Origin: CAZLYF01 sp964586835
GTDB taxonomy: Bacteria; Bacillota; Clostridia; Christensenellales; Aristaeellaceae
Reading direction: 5' to 3'
NCBI GenBank assembly: GCA_964586835.1
Contig: CAZPIC010000016.1
Span: 1-45,451 of the forward strand
Length of the DNA: 45,451 nucleotides
The position numbers and the translations under genes were made by a program. Position 1 is the first letter of the stretch, and each line of letters starts with the position of its first letter. Under the pieces are notes generated by a model that ran no database searches, was not told the origin of the DNA, and saw only the letters and a list, made by a program, of their open reading frames with translations. This document shows positions 1 through 9,104 of this stretch, piece after piece.

Positions 1-68
1 CAGGCTGAATCGTTAACTTGATGTCTGAAAAACAGGCGCAGCGCAATTAGCTCTGGCAATACAAGTGC

Positions 69-97
69 TTTACACCTCTTTCGGGCTATGGTAATAT
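69..97 (+). promoter_or_regulatory. Promoter of the liv operon
   Basis: A -35 box TTTACA (69-74) and a -10 box TAATAT (92-97) are separated by 17 bases. This is a sigma-A type promoter that would start transcription near 104, about 44 bases before the binding-protein start codon. Confidence 0.7.
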
Positions 98-147
98 GTC
101 CAAGGCAAGAGGAACCTGAACATAACAACATAACAGGAGGATTCGGC

Positions 148-1314
148 ATGAGTAGGAAAAGACTGATAGGGCTGCTCTGCGCAGCCGCGCTGCTGGTATC
201 CATGGTTCCTGTAATGGCGGAACAGCCCGTCAAAATTGGCTGGATTGGTTCGCTTACGGGGGATCAGGCTGTGCTGGGAGTCAACGAGAGCAGCATGATC
301 AAGATGCTCGTGGAAGAGACCAATGCTGCCGGCGGCATTCTGGGACGCCAGGTAGAACTGACCACCTATGACACCAAGGGTGACGCTAATGAGGCTATCA
401 ACGCGACGCGCCGCATCATCGCGCAGGACGGGGTATGCGCCATCCTGGGCCCGAACGCTTCGGGACAGTGCATCGCCATCGCCAGCGTGTTGGAACAGAT
501 GAAGGTGCCGGACATCTCCACCGTGGCCACCAATCCCAAGGTCACCCTCAACTTCGATGAGAAGACAGGCGAATTCACCACGGTCAAACCCTACAACTTC
601 CGTGTATGCTTCACCGATCCGTACCAGGGGGCCATCGCGGCGGGGTTCGCGTTTGACGAACTGAAAGCTACCAAGGCAGCCATTCTCTATGATATTTCCG
701 ACGATTATTCCGCTGGCTTGACACAGTACTTCGAGGAGATCTTTACCGACAAGGGCGGAACCATCGTAAACAAGGAAGCCTTCAAGACCGAGGATGTGGA
801 GTTCAAGGCACAGCTGACCAACGTCCTGGCGGCTGATCCCGACGTGCTCTTCCTGCCGTGCTTCTACAAGCAAGCAGCGCTCATCGCCAAGCAGGCGCGT
901 GAGCTGGGCATCCGTGCCACGCTGCTTGGCGGCGATGGATGGCCGTCTGACCAGCTGTTCATCATGGCCAAAGAGGCCCTGCAGGGCGCGTGCTTTGTCA
1001 ACCACCTGGACGTCAACGACCCGGCCTTTGCCGAGCTGAAGCAAAGGTTTGAGACCAAGTACAATATTCCACTGGACCTCAACGGCTTCATGGCGCACGA
1101 CGCGTATCGGACGCTGGTCGCCGCCATCGAGCATGCCGGCTCGGACGACAGCCAGGCCATCACCGACGCCCTGACGGAAGTGACCGTGCAAGGGGTCACC
1201 GGTACGATCAAGCTGTCTCCGCAGGACCATAACCCCGTTGGCAAGGAAGGGTCCATCACCAAGATCGCAGGCGACGGGTATGAGTTTGTCATGAAGTACG
1301 GGCTGGGTCGGTAA
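148..1314 (+). CDS. livK: Branched-chain amino acid/amide ABC transporter, substrate-binding protein
   Basis: Extracytoplasmic binding protein of the LivJ/LivK (Peripla_BP_6) family, 388 residues, which would capture branched-chain amino acids or related amides/peptides for the LivHM-GF importer that follows. The N-terminus is a Sec signal peptide (MSRKR, hydrophobic run, cleavage after VMA). There is no lipobox cysteine, unlike most Gram-positive binding proteins. The mature part begins with the family pattern IGWIGSLTG and has the LGPNASGQ segment near residue 115. I chose ATG 148 because AGGAGG lies 7 bases upstream; an in-frame upstream start would sit next to the promoter. It is the first gene of the operon. 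The ligand cannot be told from sequence alone. Confidence 0.9.
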   Translation: MSRKRLIGLLCAAALLVSMVPVMAEQPVKIGWIGSLTGDQAVLGVNESSMIKMLVEETNAAGGILGRQVELTTYDTKGDANEAINATRRIIAQDGVCAILGPNASGQCIAIASVLEQMKVPDISTVATNPKVTLNFDEKTGEFTTVKPYNFRVCFTDPYQGAIAAGFAFDELKATKAAILYDISDDYSAGLTQYFEEIFTDKGGTIVNKEAFKTEDVEFKAQLTNVLAADPDVLFLPCFYKQAALIAKQARELGIRATLLGGDGWPSDQLFIMAKEALQGACFVNHLDVNDPAFAELKQRFETKYNIPLDLNGFMAHDAYRTLVAAIEHAGSDDSQAITDALTEVTVQGVTGTIKLSPQDHNPVGKEGSITKIAGDGYEFVMKYGLGR

Positions 1315-1329
1315 GCCGGCCCGGCTGTG

Positions 1330-1356
1330 GACGCGGAGGCGCTTTGCCTCCGCGTC
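1330..1356 (+). promoter_or_regulatory. Stem-loop between binding protein and permease genes
   Basis: A perfect 11-bp stem (GACGCGGAGGC / GCCTCCGCGTC) with a 5-base loop, lying 15 bases after the livK stop. No T-run follows, so it is not a classical terminator. In binding-protein operons such hairpins commonly protect the upstream mRNA end, so the binding protein is made in excess over the membrane subunits. That role is inferred here. Confidence 0.6.
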
Positions 1357-1438
1357 GGTTCGATGCATAGGCAGGTAGTACGTCAAGAGTACAGGGGCGG
1401 GCGCTGTGGCGCCAGGCCGCGGTCAAGGTGAGGGGGCG

Positions 1439-2323
1439 ATGGTCACGGCACAGTTCCTGCAGCAACTCATAAACGGCCTGTCCCTGGGAAGCGTGTACGC
1501 GCTGATGGCAGTGGGATACTCCCTCGTATACTCCATCATGAACTTCTCCAACTTCGCCCACGGTGGCGTGATCATGGTGGGCGCGTATATCGGATATTTC
1601 GCAATGACCGCGGTACGGGTCCCCTTCTGGCTGGCGTTTATCCTCTGTGGCGCGGGTGCGGGCGCGCTGGCAGTGCTTCTTGAAGTTGCCGTGTATACGC
1701 CGCTTCGCAATCGAAATGCGCCTTTTTTGTACTACATCATTTCCGCGATGGGCGCTTCCATCTTTTTAGAAAACTTCGTCATCGCCACTATAGGCCCCAC
1801 CTATCGGACCTATCCGGAGGTCTTTTCCACGGAACCCCTCCGTCTGGCCGGCCTGTCCCTTGGAAGAATCGACCTGATGATCATCGCCGTGGCGGCAATC
1901 GGTCTGGTCGCCCTGGTACTGATCATTGACAAAACTAGAATCGGCCTTGGCATTCGGGCCAGCTCGTACTCCATCAAGGCCAGTCAGCTGATGGGCGTCA
2001 ACGTCAACATAACCATTTTCCTGGTATTCCTGCTGGGTGGCATCCTGGCGGGGTTTGCCGGCATGCTTTTTGGCATGAAGTACACTGTGTACCCCACCAT
2101 CGGCGGCATCACGACCAAGTCATTCATCGCGGCGGTGTTCGGTGGGCTGGGGAGCCTGCCGGGCGCGATCGTCGGCAGCGTGCTGCTGGGCCTGATTGAG
2201 GTAATGGTCAGCGGGTATCTCTCCTCCAACTTCCGGGACCTGATCGCGTTTGTGATCCTCATCGGCATCCTGATTCTCAGGCCCACAGGCCTGATGGGCA
2301 AGCCAAGCGAAGAAAAGGCTTAG
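1439..2323 (+). CDS. livH: Branched-chain amino acid ABC transporter permease LivH
   Basis: Inner-membrane permease of the LivH family, 294 residues, pairing with LivM to form the channel of the amino-acid importer. The sequence starts FLQQLINGLSLGSVYALMAVGYSLVYSI, the typical opening of LivH. It has about eight hydrophobic segments and the GGLGSLPGAIVG coupling-loop motif near residue 240, which contacts the ATPases. ATG 1439 is preferred over the in-frame GTG at 1406 because a GAGGGGG ribosome binding site precedes it by a few bases and the extra residues are not hydrophobic. The stop codon TAG overlaps the ribosome binding site of livM. Confidence 0.92.
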   Translation: MVTAQFLQQLINGLSLGSVYALMAVGYSLVYSIMNFSNFAHGGVIMVGAYIGYFAMTAVRVPFWLAFILCGAGAGALAVLLEVAVYTPLRNRNAPFLYYIISAMGASIFLENFVIATIGPTYRTYPEVFSTEPLRLAGLSLGRIDLMIIAVAAIGLVALVLIIDKTRIGLGIRASSYSIKASQLMGVNVNITIFLVFLLGGILAGFAGMLFGMKYTVYPTIGGITTKSFIAAVFGGLGSLPGAIVGSVLLGLIEVMVSGYLSSNFRDLIAFVILIGILILRPTGLMGKPSEEKA

Positions 2324-2333
2324 GAGGCTGAAG

Positions 2334-3251
2334 GTGAGCTGGTATTATATCGAAGGCATCCTGATCCAGTGTGGCTACGTGCTGATGGTGGTGCTGGGCC
2401 TGTCGCTTTTGACCGGTTTCACCGGCCTTTTTTCGTTTGGCCATGCCGGGTTTATGGCGGTGGGCGCGTATGTGGCTGCCATCTGCACGGTCAAACTGGG
2501 CTTGCCCTTTTTTCCCGCGCTGCTGTTGGGGGGCGCCGCGGCGGGCCTGGTGGGCGCGGGCTTAGGCTCGCTGACGCTGAACCTGAAGGGAGACTACTTC
2601 TGCATCGCGACGCTGGGCTTTGGCGAGGCGGTTCGCCTTATTCTGGAAAACTGGGATTATGTGGGAGGGGCGCGCGGCATTTCCGGTGTCCCGTGGAGGA
2701 CGGACCTTACTTCGGTGCTGATCGCCTGCGTAGTCGGCACGATGGCGCTGATGGCCTTCATCCGCTCGCGCCATGGCCGCAGCACCATCGCCATACGCGA
2801 GGATGAACTGGCGGCTCAGATGAGCGGCATCAATACGTTTCGCTACAAGATGACCGCACTGATCATCAGCGCGGTATATGCCGGCATCGCCGGCGGTCTG
2901 CTCGCCCATTACATGACGTATATCCAGCCCAAAATGTTCCAGATGGCCAAGTCGACGGAATACACCATCATCGTGATCTTCGGCGGCCTGGGCTCCGTGA
3001 CAGGCAGCATCGTCGGCACGCTGATCCTCACCTTCCTGCCGGAGATGCTGCGGGCGCTGGACAACTGGCGCCTGGTGATCTACGGCCTGGCGGTTATCGT
3101 GATCATGGTCATCCGCCCCCGCGGGCTCATGGGCGGCGTGGAGTTGTCGGACCTGTTCCGCCTTCCCGCGAAAAGGCGGTCGGCCAGGTTGGCGCAACAA
3201 CGCCTGAAGAGCATGGAGGGCGCGGACGCCGGGAAGGGGGCGCGGGGATGA
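2334..3251 (+). CDS. livM: Branched-chain amino acid ABC transporter permease LivM
   Basis: Second membrane permease, 305 residues, LivM family. Recognisable features are the early LTGFTGLFSFGHAGFMAVGAY segment around residues 25-45 and the GGLGSVTGSIVG coupling motif near residue 220. The C-terminal tail is hydrophilic and basic. It starts with GTG 2334, preceded by GGAGG that overlaps the livH stop. The stop codon overlaps the livG start (ATGA), so the two are probably translationally coupled. It would form a heterodimer with LivH. Confidence 0.92.
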   Translation: MSWYYIEGILIQCGYVLMVVLGLSLLTGFTGLFSFGHAGFMAVGAYVAAICTVKLGLPFFPALLLGGAAAGLVGAGLGSLTLNLKGDYFCIATLGFGEAVRLILENWDYVGGARGISGVPWRTDLTSVLIACVVGTMALMAFIRSRHGRSTIAIREDELAAQMSGINTFRYKMTALIISAVYAGIAGGLLAHYMTYIQPKMFQMAKSTEYTIIVIFGGLGSVTGSIVGTLILTFLPEMLRALDNWRLVIYGLAVIVIMVIRPRGLMGGVELSDLFRLPAKRRSARLAQQRLKSMEGADAGKGARG

Positions 3252-4096
3252 GGAGCGAGGGCGCCGAAGTCCTGAGGTTCGAGCATGTGACCAAGCAGTT
3301 CGGCGGCCTGACAGCCGTGGATAACGTCACCTTCAGCATCCGCGAGGGCGAAATCTTCGGCCTCATCGGCCCCAACGGTGCTGGCAAGACGACCCTTTTC
3401 AACCTGATCAACGGCGTGTACGCCCTGAGCGCCGGAACGATTTCGTTTTATGGCAGGACCATCGGAAAGGGGCCGTCTGAGGGGAAAAAAGCGCTGCAGC
3501 TCAAACCCTTCAGGATCGCGGACATGGGCATTACGAGGACCTTCCAGAACATCCGCCTGTTTAAAAATCTGTCTGTGTATGACAACGTGCTCATCGCCTG
3601 TCACCGCAGCGCGAACTATGGCCTGCTTGAGCCGCTGCTGCGCCTGAGGGGAACGCGCTTCGCAACGCAGGAAAAGGCGCTGAAAAAGAAGGCGGAGGGC
3701 TTGCTTGAACTGATGGGCCTGGCGTATTGCCGTGACGTCATCTCCGTCAACCTGCCCTATGGCCTCCAGCGTAAGCTGGAGATCGCGCGCGCGCTGGCGC
3801 TTGATCCCAAACTGCTGCTGCTGGATGAGCCGGCAGCGGGCATGAACCCGGAGGAAACCGAAAGACTGATGCAGATGATTCGTTCCATCCGCGACCGTTT
3901 CAGCCTGACGGTGCTGATTATCGAGCATCATATGGATCTGATCATGGGCGTATGCGACCGGATCTTCGTACTCAATTTCGGCAAGCCCCTGGCGGAGGGG
4001 ACCCCCGATGAAGTGCAGAACAACCCTGCGGTGATTGAAGCGTACCTGGGTGTGCAAGACAGTGGACACCGCGCGGTGAAGGAGGGGGAGGGATGA
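3248..4096 (+). CDS. livG: Branched-chain amino acid ABC transporter ATP-binding protein LivG
   Basis: Cytoplasmic ATPase of the LivG type, 282 residues. The Walker A motif GPNGAGKTT is near residue 40, the signature region is degenerate (LPYGLQRKLEIARAL), and Walker B/D-loop (LLLLDEPAAGMNP) is near residue 195. The insert between Walker A and the signature and the C-terminal NFGKPLAEGTPDEV are typical of LivG. It overlaps livM and livF by four bases on each side (ATGA), as expected of subunits made in fixed ratio. Confidence 0.93.
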   Translation: MRSEGAEVLRFEHVTKQFGGLTAVDNVTFSIREGEIFGLIGPNGAGKTTLFNLINGVYALSAGTISFYGRTIGKGPSEGKKALQLKPFRIADMGITRTFQNIRLFKNLSVYDNVLIACHRSANYGLLEPLLRLRGTRFATQEKALKKKAEGLLELMGLAYCRDVISVNLPYGLQRKLEIARALALDPKLLLLDEPAAGMNPEETERLMQMIRSIRDRFSLTVLIIEHHMDLIMGVCDRIFVLNFGKPLAEGTPDEVQNNPAVIEAYLGVQDSGHRAVKEGEG

Positions 4097-4815
4097 CGGA
4101 AGGAGCATTGCTCAGGACCGATAGGCTCAGCGTTTCCTTTGGTGGCATCCACGCGCTTCGCGAGGCGGAGGTCGAGGTGCGCAAGGGCGAGATCGTTGCC
4201 ATCATCGGCTCCAACGGCGCCGGCAAATCGTCCATGATGAACGCCATTTCGGGCGTTGTCAGGTATTCGGGCAGCATCCGGTTTAAAGGGCTTCCCCTGC
4301 CCAAAAAGCCGCATCGAATCGTCTGTGCCGGCATCAGCCACGTGCCGGAAGGTCGGCTGGTCTTTGCAAACCTGACAACGCTTGAAAACCTGCGCATGGG
4401 GGCCTATCGCCGCCGGGATGCAGGGGCTGTTGCCGAAACACTGCAGCGCGTGCTGGCGCTGTTCCCCCGGCTGAAGGAGCGGGAAAAGCAGGTCGCGGGC
4501 ACCCTGTCGGGGGGTGAACAGCAGATGCTTGCCATGGGGCGGGGGTTGATGAGCGACCCGGAAGTCCTGCTCCTGGATGAACCGTCCCTGGGACTCGCTC
4601 CCCTGCTGGTAGACACCATTTTCGAGATCATTCAGGAGATCAAGCGCATGGGCAAGACGATTTTACTGGTGGAGCAAAACGCCTACAAGGCGCTGTCCAT
4701 CGCGGACCGTGCCTATGTCTTGACCCAGGGGCGGGTGACCCTTCAGGGAAGCGCTGGGGAGCTGATGCGCAGCCCCGTTGTGGTGGAGGCTTATCTAGGC
4801 AAGAGAAGACAGTAG
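4093..4815 (+). CDS. livF: Branched-chain amino acid ABC transporter ATP-binding protein LivF
   Basis: Second ATPase of the importer, 240 residues, LivF family. Walker A is GSNGAGKSS, the signature is a canonical LSGGEQQMLAMGRGL, and Walker B is LLLDEPSLGLAP, followed by the conserved VEQNA. The start ATG overlaps the livG stop. It ends 39 bases before the glutamine synthetase gene with no terminator visible between them, so the transport genes and the amino-acid-metabolism genes are probably cotranscribed. Confidence 0.93.
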   Translation: MTEGALLRTDRLSVSFGGIHALREAEVEVRKGEIVAIIGSNGAGKSSMMNAISGVVRYSGSIRFKGLPLPKKPHRIVCAGISHVPEGRLVFANLTTLENLRMGAYRRRDAGAVAETLQRVLALFPRLKEREKQVAGTLSGGEQQMLAMGRGLMSDPEVLLLDEPSLGLAPLLVDTIFEIIQEIKRMGKTILLVEQNAYKALSIADRAYVLTQGRVTLQGSAGELMRSPVVVEAYLGKRRQ

Positions 4816-4854
4816 AACGCCCGCCGGGCCGGCTGGGCAAGGAGGAGGACAGCA

Positions 4855-6276
4855 TTGAAGACTATTCCGGAGATACGTACCTTCTGTGAGGAAAACCACG
4901 TCCAGATGGTTGACTTTAAAATGGTTGATATTCTCGGCCGCTGGCGGCACCTGACGTTTCCTGTGGAGAGGCTGTCAGAGGACACCCTGCGGTATGGCAT
5001 TGGGTTTGATGGCTCCAACTATGGCTATGCGTCCGTAGAAAACAGCGACATGGTTTTCGTTCCCGATTTAAAAAGCGCTGTGATCGACCCGTTCGCGCAA
5101 GTGAAAACGCTGTCCGTGATGGGCAACGTAATGCTCATCTGTTTGCCTGAAAACAAGCCTTTTGACCAGTACCCGCGCAATGTGGCGCTGCGGGCTGAAG
5201 AATACATGCGTTCCATGGGCGTGGCCGACGAGATGATCTGCGGGCCAGAGTACGAGTTTTATGTGTTCGATGCAGTGCGCTATGAAACCCTGCCCCACCG
5301 GGTGTTTTATGAGGTAGATACCGACAACGCAGACTGGAACTCCGGCAGGTTGTCTTCTGGGTATGCGGTGCCCCGGCAGGGCAACTACCACCTCACCCCG
5401 CCGCATGATGTGAATTGGGATTTGCGCAGCCGGATGTGCCTGATGATGGAGGAATGGGGGGTCGGGATCAAGTATCACCATACGGAGGTGGGTGGTTGCG
5501 GCCAGCAGGAGATCGAGGTGGAGTATGACACCATGACGCGTGCGGCGGACAACGCGATGATCGCCAAGTACATCATCAAAAACGCTGCCGCCCAGGCGGG
5601 CAAGACGGCGACCCTGATGCCCAAGCCCGTGCGCGGTGTGGCCGGCAGCGGCATGCACGTCCATATGCAGCTTTTTAAGGACCAGCGCAACCTCTTTTAT
5701 GACGAGAGCGGGTACTCACACTTAAGCGACGTTGCGCTATGGTTTATCGGTGGTCTGCTCAAGCACGCCGCGTCTCTGTGTGGCATCACCAACCCCTCGA
5801 CGAACTCGTTCAAGCGGCTGGTGCCGGGCTTTGAGGCGCCGGCGACCATCGGCTACGCGACGGCCAACCGCTCCGCGGTCATCCGTATCCCGGCATACGC
5901 CAAATCGCCTGAAGACAAGTGTTTTGAGCTGCGAAATCCGGACGCGACGTGCAATATGTATTACGCCCTGGCGGCGATCCTGATGGCTGGGCTGGATGGC
6001 ATCAAGCACAGGATCGACCCGCAGGCAAGCGGCTGGGGCCCGTACGACTTTAACCTGTTTGACCTGTCTGAGAGCGAAAAGAAAAAGATCGACAGACTGC
6101 CCAGAAGCTTGGGGGCAGCGCTGGATGCCCTGGAAAGAGACCATGCCTACCTGACGGAGGGGGGCGTCTTCCCGGAAAAATTGATCGAGCTATGGATTGA
6201 CCGCAAGCGCAGAGAAGCAAACGAGGTGAACCTGGTGCCCCATCCTGCGGAGTTCGCCCTGTATTACGATCTGTGA
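4855..6276 (+). CDS. glnA: Type I glutamine synthetase (GSI-beta-like) in a transporter operon
   Basis: Glutamine synthetase family protein, 473 residues, ATP-dependent ligation of an amine to a glutamyl carboxylate. Active-site landmarks are present: DGS...ENSDM (nucleotide side), GPEYEFY, HHTEVGGCGQQEIE (metal glutamates), GSGMHVHM, NPSTNSFKRLVPGFEAP, NRSAVIRIP and FELRNPDATCN. The length and the insert after GPEYEFY match the GSI-beta class. At the loop where beta enzymes carry the adenylylated tyrosine (NLYDL), this protein has NLFDL, so it should not be controlled that way. The start is TTG 4855 behind GGAGGAGGA. Its place after livF suggests that it handles an imported amine or amino acid; a gamma-glutamyl-amine synthetase is possible. 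The true substrate is unknown. Confidence 0.85.
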   Translation: MKTIPEIRTFCEENHVQMVDFKMVDILGRWRHLTFPVERLSEDTLRYGIGFDGSNYGYASVENSDMVFVPDLKSAVIDPFAQVKTLSVMGNVMLICLPENKPFDQYPRNVALRAEEYMRSMGVADEMICGPEYEFYVFDAVRYETLPHRVFYEVDTDNADWNSGRLSSGYAVPRQGNYHLTPPHDVNWDLRSRMCLMMEEWGVGIKYHHTEVGGCGQQEIEVEYDTMTRAADNAMIAKYIIKNAAAQAGKTATLMPKPVRGVAGSGMHVHMQLFKDQRNLFYDESGYSHLSDVALWFIGGLLKHAASLCGITNPSTNSFKRLVPGFEAPATIGYATANRSAVIRIPAYAKSPEDKCFELRNPDATCNMYYALAAILMAGLDGIKHRIDPQASGWGPYDFNLFDLSESEKKKIDRLPRSLGAALDALERDHAYLTEGGVFPEKLIELWIDRKRREANEVNLVPHPAEFALYYDL

Positions 6277-6293
6277 CAGCGCGAGGCCGGGGC

Positions 6294-7502
6294 ATGGAGG
6301 GAAAAGGCGGAGATCCCTTGGTGCCGGGACAGAGGATGCCGGCACTCTTTCCCACGTACACGGACCGCTTGACCGCGTTTACGCAGAAGGCTGTGCAGAC
6401 ACAAAGCATTTCCGACCGTGAAAAGGACCTTGCCCAGCTGGTGGCCGCCGAGATGCAGGCCCTGGGGTATGACGAGGTGCTGATTGACGGGACGGGCAAC
6501 GTAGCAGGCCGTGTGGGCAGCGGAGAAAGGCTGATCCACTTTGACAGCCATCTGGATACCGTGGAGGTGAATGACGGGGACAAGTGGCAGGTGCCCCCCT
6601 TCTCCGGTGAGATCTTAGACGGCATGCTATGGGGGCGCGGGTCGGTGGACATGAAGGGCGGGCTGTGTGCCTCGGTGGTGGCGGCGGCCCTGGCGAAGAG
6701 CCTTTGCTCTCTTAAGGGGAAGACGGTCTGGGTCACCGGCACAGTGTGCGAAGAATACTGCGACGGTGTCAGCCTGAGGCATTTCTACGACGAGACGGGG
6801 ACTAGGCCTGATGCTTGCATTGTGTGCGAGCCATCCGACAATGTGATCGTGCTGGGCCATAAGGGCAAGGGGCAGGCGCGCGTCCATACGCGTGGGGTGT
6901 CTGCGCACGGCTCCGCACCGGAAAAGGGCCGCAACGCCGTGTACGAAATGACAGAGATCATCAGGCGTGTGGAAGCGCTGAACGCAAGGCTGTCCACAGG
7001 GGGACCGGGGCCGTGTGGCACTGCTGTGCTGTCGGACATCTCCTGTGTGAGCGCTTCACTGAACGCCGTGCCCAGCGCCTGTTCGATCTATATCGACCGC
7101 AGACTGGTTCCGGGAGAGAGCGTCGAGGGTTTCCGGCGCGAGATGGACGCGCTGGTCGAGGGGAAGGACGCCTGGTGGGAAGTGGGGACGCTGCAACGGA
7201 GCAGCTGGACCGGGCGCAGGCTGCAGTATGAACCCATGCACGACCCTTGGCACATCAGCCGCGATGCAGCGCTTACGAAGGCAGTCCGCAAGGCGTATGC
7301 GGAGGTGACTGGAAAAGAACCGGAGAGCTACGAGTTCTGGGACTTCAGCACCAACGCCGTCACGCCTGTTTCTATGGGCATTCCGACCATTGGCTTCGGG
7401 CCGGGTGAATACAAGCTGGCCCATATGCGTGATGAGCGCTGCGCCATCCACAAGATCCATGAGGCGTGCCAAGTGTACGCCGCCCTGATCGCGTTGCTGT
7501 GA
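6294..7502 (+). CDS. ygeY: M20-family metallohydrolase, YgeY-like
   Basis: Zinc-dependent amidohydrolase/peptidase of the M20 family, closest in pattern to YgeY, a family often linked to selenium or purine-catabolism clusters (family knowledge). About 402 residues. Metal ligands and catalytic residues appear as HFDSHLDTV, GRGSVDMKGG, CEEYCDG and VCEPS, with a dimerisation/lid region starting at GVSAHGS and a late histidine at KLAHMRDE. The start is uncertain: ATG 6294 has a modest GAGG upstream, while ATG 6336 (388 residues) is the alternative; an in-frame GTG at 6273 overlaps the glnA stop. No selenium genes are nearby. In this operon it may cleave the N-acyl or peptide substrate brought in by the Liv transporter (inference). 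Confidence 0.8.
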   Translation: MEGKGGDPLVPGQRMPALFPTYTDRLTAFTQKAVQTQSISDREKDLAQLVAAEMQALGYDEVLIDGTGNVAGRVGSGERLIHFDSHLDTVEVNDGDKWQVPPFSGEILDGMLWGRGSVDMKGGLCASVVAAALAKSLCSLKGKTVWVTGTVCEEYCDGVSLRHFYDETGTRPDACIVCEPSDNVIVLGHKGKGQARVHTRGVSAHGSAPEKGRNAVYEMTEIIRRVEALNARLSTGGPGPCGTAVLSDISCVSASLNAVPSACSIYIDRRLVPGESVEGFRREMDALVEGKDAWWEVGTLQRSSWTGRRLQYEPMHDPWHISRDAALTKAVRKAYAEVTGKEPESYEFWDFSTNAVTPVSMGIPTIGFGPGEYKLAHMRDERCAIHKIHEACQVYAALIALL

Positions 7503-7558
7503 AGCGAGGCAGACAAAGCCCGTGTTTTTGGGCGCCATAAAAGATCCGGAGGCACGCG

Positions 7559-8086
7559 ATGTTCTATGACGAAATTCCCGCCCAGTATATCCAGCCTGAG
7601 CGTTTCCGCGCCATCATCGAGATCCCCAAGGGCAGCAAGAACAAGTACGAGATAGACAAGCTAAGCGGTATGCTCAGGCTGGACCGCATTCTTTATACGT
7701 CTACCCACTACCCGGCCAACTACGGCTTTATTCCGCGCACGCTGTCCGAGGACGGGGACCATCTGGACGTGCTGGTGCTGTGTACCGAAGCCCTGGTGCC
7801 ACTGTGCGCGGTGGACGTCTACCCCATCGGTGTCCTCATCATGCTGGACCAGGGCAAGCGGGATGAGAAAATCATTGCCATTCCCTTCGGAGAGCCACAG
7901 ATGAACACCTGGAAGGACCTGCACGAGTTGCCCCCACATATGTTCGACGAAATCCGGCACTTCTTCTCCGTTTACAAGGAGCTGGAGAACAAGCCTACCG
8001 CCACCGAGGCCTTCCACGGCGCCGAAGAAGCGCGGAAGACCATTGCGGACGGCATGGCTGCCTTCGAGCGCGGGAACTCAGGCTGA
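7559..8086 (+). CDS. ppa: Inorganic pyrophosphatase (family I)
   Basis: Soluble family I pyrophosphatase, 175 residues, hydrolysing pyrophosphate to two phosphates with Mg2+ in the cytoplasm. The family pattern is clear: EIPKGSKNKYEIDK at the N-terminus, DRILYTSTHYPANYGFIP, and the metal-binding DGDHLDVLV near residue 65. It starts at ATG 7559 behind CCGGAGGC. It lies 56 bases after the hydrolase gene on the same strand and is convergent with the sugar permease gene. No terminator was seen on either side of the 16-base gap. Confidence 0.94.
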   Translation: MFYDEIPAQYIQPERFRAIIEIPKGSKNKYEIDKLSGMLRLDRILYTSTHYPANYGFIPRTLSEDGDHLDVLVLCTEALVPLCAVDVYPIGVLIMLDQGKRDEKIIAIPFGEPQMNTWKDLHELPPHMFDEIRHFFSVYKELENKPTATEAFHGAEEARKTIADGMAAFERGNSG

Positions 8087-8102
8087 CGCATCCCCGCCCT
8101 GA

Positions 8103-9104
8103 TTACGCTTTCTTTTTTGCACGGTAGGTGGCGACCAGCACCGCGATGGACATAAAGATAGCCCGTACCACGTACTGGGCGTACGTGCTGACGTTTAAAA
8201 TGGTCATCCCGTTGATGATGACGCCCAGGAAGATGATGCCCACCATGGTGCCCCACATATTGCCAATCCCCCCAGCCATGCTGGTGCCGCCGATGACCAC
8301 GGCGGAGATAACGTCCACCTCCCAGCCGCGGCCAAAGCTGTAAGAGCCGGAAAGCACCTGGGCAGAGTTGATGAACCCGGCGACCACGCACATCACCTGG
8401 ACGGCAGAGAAGGCGAAGACCTTGGTTTTCAGCACGTGGATGCCGCTGAGGCGGGCGGATTCCTGATTTCCACCCACCGCGTACATGGAGCGCCCAGTGG
8501 TGGTGTAGCGTATGATGAAGAACATGACCCCGAAGAAGAGGTACAGGATCAGCGCCGGTACCGGGAAGCCGCCGATGCCGCCGATACGGCCGGTGCCCAG
8601 CTGTGTGAACCAGACGGGAAAGGTGTTGGCGATGGGGAAGCCGCCTGACAGCATGCCCGCCAGGCCGTACAGCAGGTTTTGTGACGCCAGGGTGACGATG
8701 AAGGCCGGCATGCCAAACTTGTGCTGGGCAAACCCGTGGATGAACCCCATGGTGATCGCCAGCATAAAGGACAGGACAATGCCGATGATGCAAGCCAGTG
8801 TGACGGAAACGCCCATCAGTTCCGGCAGATCCCGACAGGCGCGGGCCACGATGACGCCGGAGATGGCCACCGTAGAGCCAATAGACAGGTCAATCTGCCC
8901 GGAGATGATCACCATGGTCATGCCAAAGGCGATCAAGCCCTTCATCGACATGTTCCGGAAGATATTCAGCCAGTTGGCGGTGGTGTTGAAGGTGGAGGAT
9001 ACGTTGCCCATGATGAGGATCAGGATGACCAGGATCAGTTCGACGACATGGTCAAAGATGAAATCCCGCGCTCTGCGAGCATCCAGCTTCCGGATTGCGT
9101 TCAT
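8103..9104 (-). CDS. Ribose/galactose-type ABC transporter permease (RbsC family)
   Basis: Membrane permease of the sugar-specific BPD_transp_2 (RbsC/MglC) family, 333 residues, forming the homodimeric channel of a simple-sugar importer. Typical stretches are GQIDLSIGSTVAISG near residue 70 and the coupling loop GGTSMAGGIGNMWGTMVG near residue 275, among many hydrophobic segments. ATG 9104 is chosen because GGGAGGGGAAGC lies directly upstream. It overlaps the ATPase stop by four bases (ATGA). It is the last gene of the three-gene operon. Confidence 0.92.
   Translation of the reverse strand: MNAIRKLDARRARDFIFDHVVELILVILILIMGNVSSTFNTTANWLNIFRNMSMKGLIAFGMTMVIISGQIDLSIGSTVAISGVIVARACRDLPELMGVSVTLACIIGIVLSFMLAITMGFIHGFAQHKFGMPAFIVTLASQNLLYGLAGMLSGGFPIANTFPVWFTQLGTGRIGGIGGFPVPALILYLFFGVMFFIIRYTTTGRSMYAVGGNQESARLSGIHVLKTKVFAFSAVQVMCVVAGFINSAQVLSGSYSFGRGWEVDVISAVVIGGTSMAGGIGNMWGTMVGIIFLGVIINGMTILNVSTYAQYVVRAIFMSIAVLVATYRAKKKA

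Noticed and set aside
70..1386. Long open frame on the minus strand (438 codons)
   Set aside because: It mirrors the livK gene in GC-rich DNA; it has no family features, whereas the plus strand has a promoter, ribosome binding site and signal peptide.
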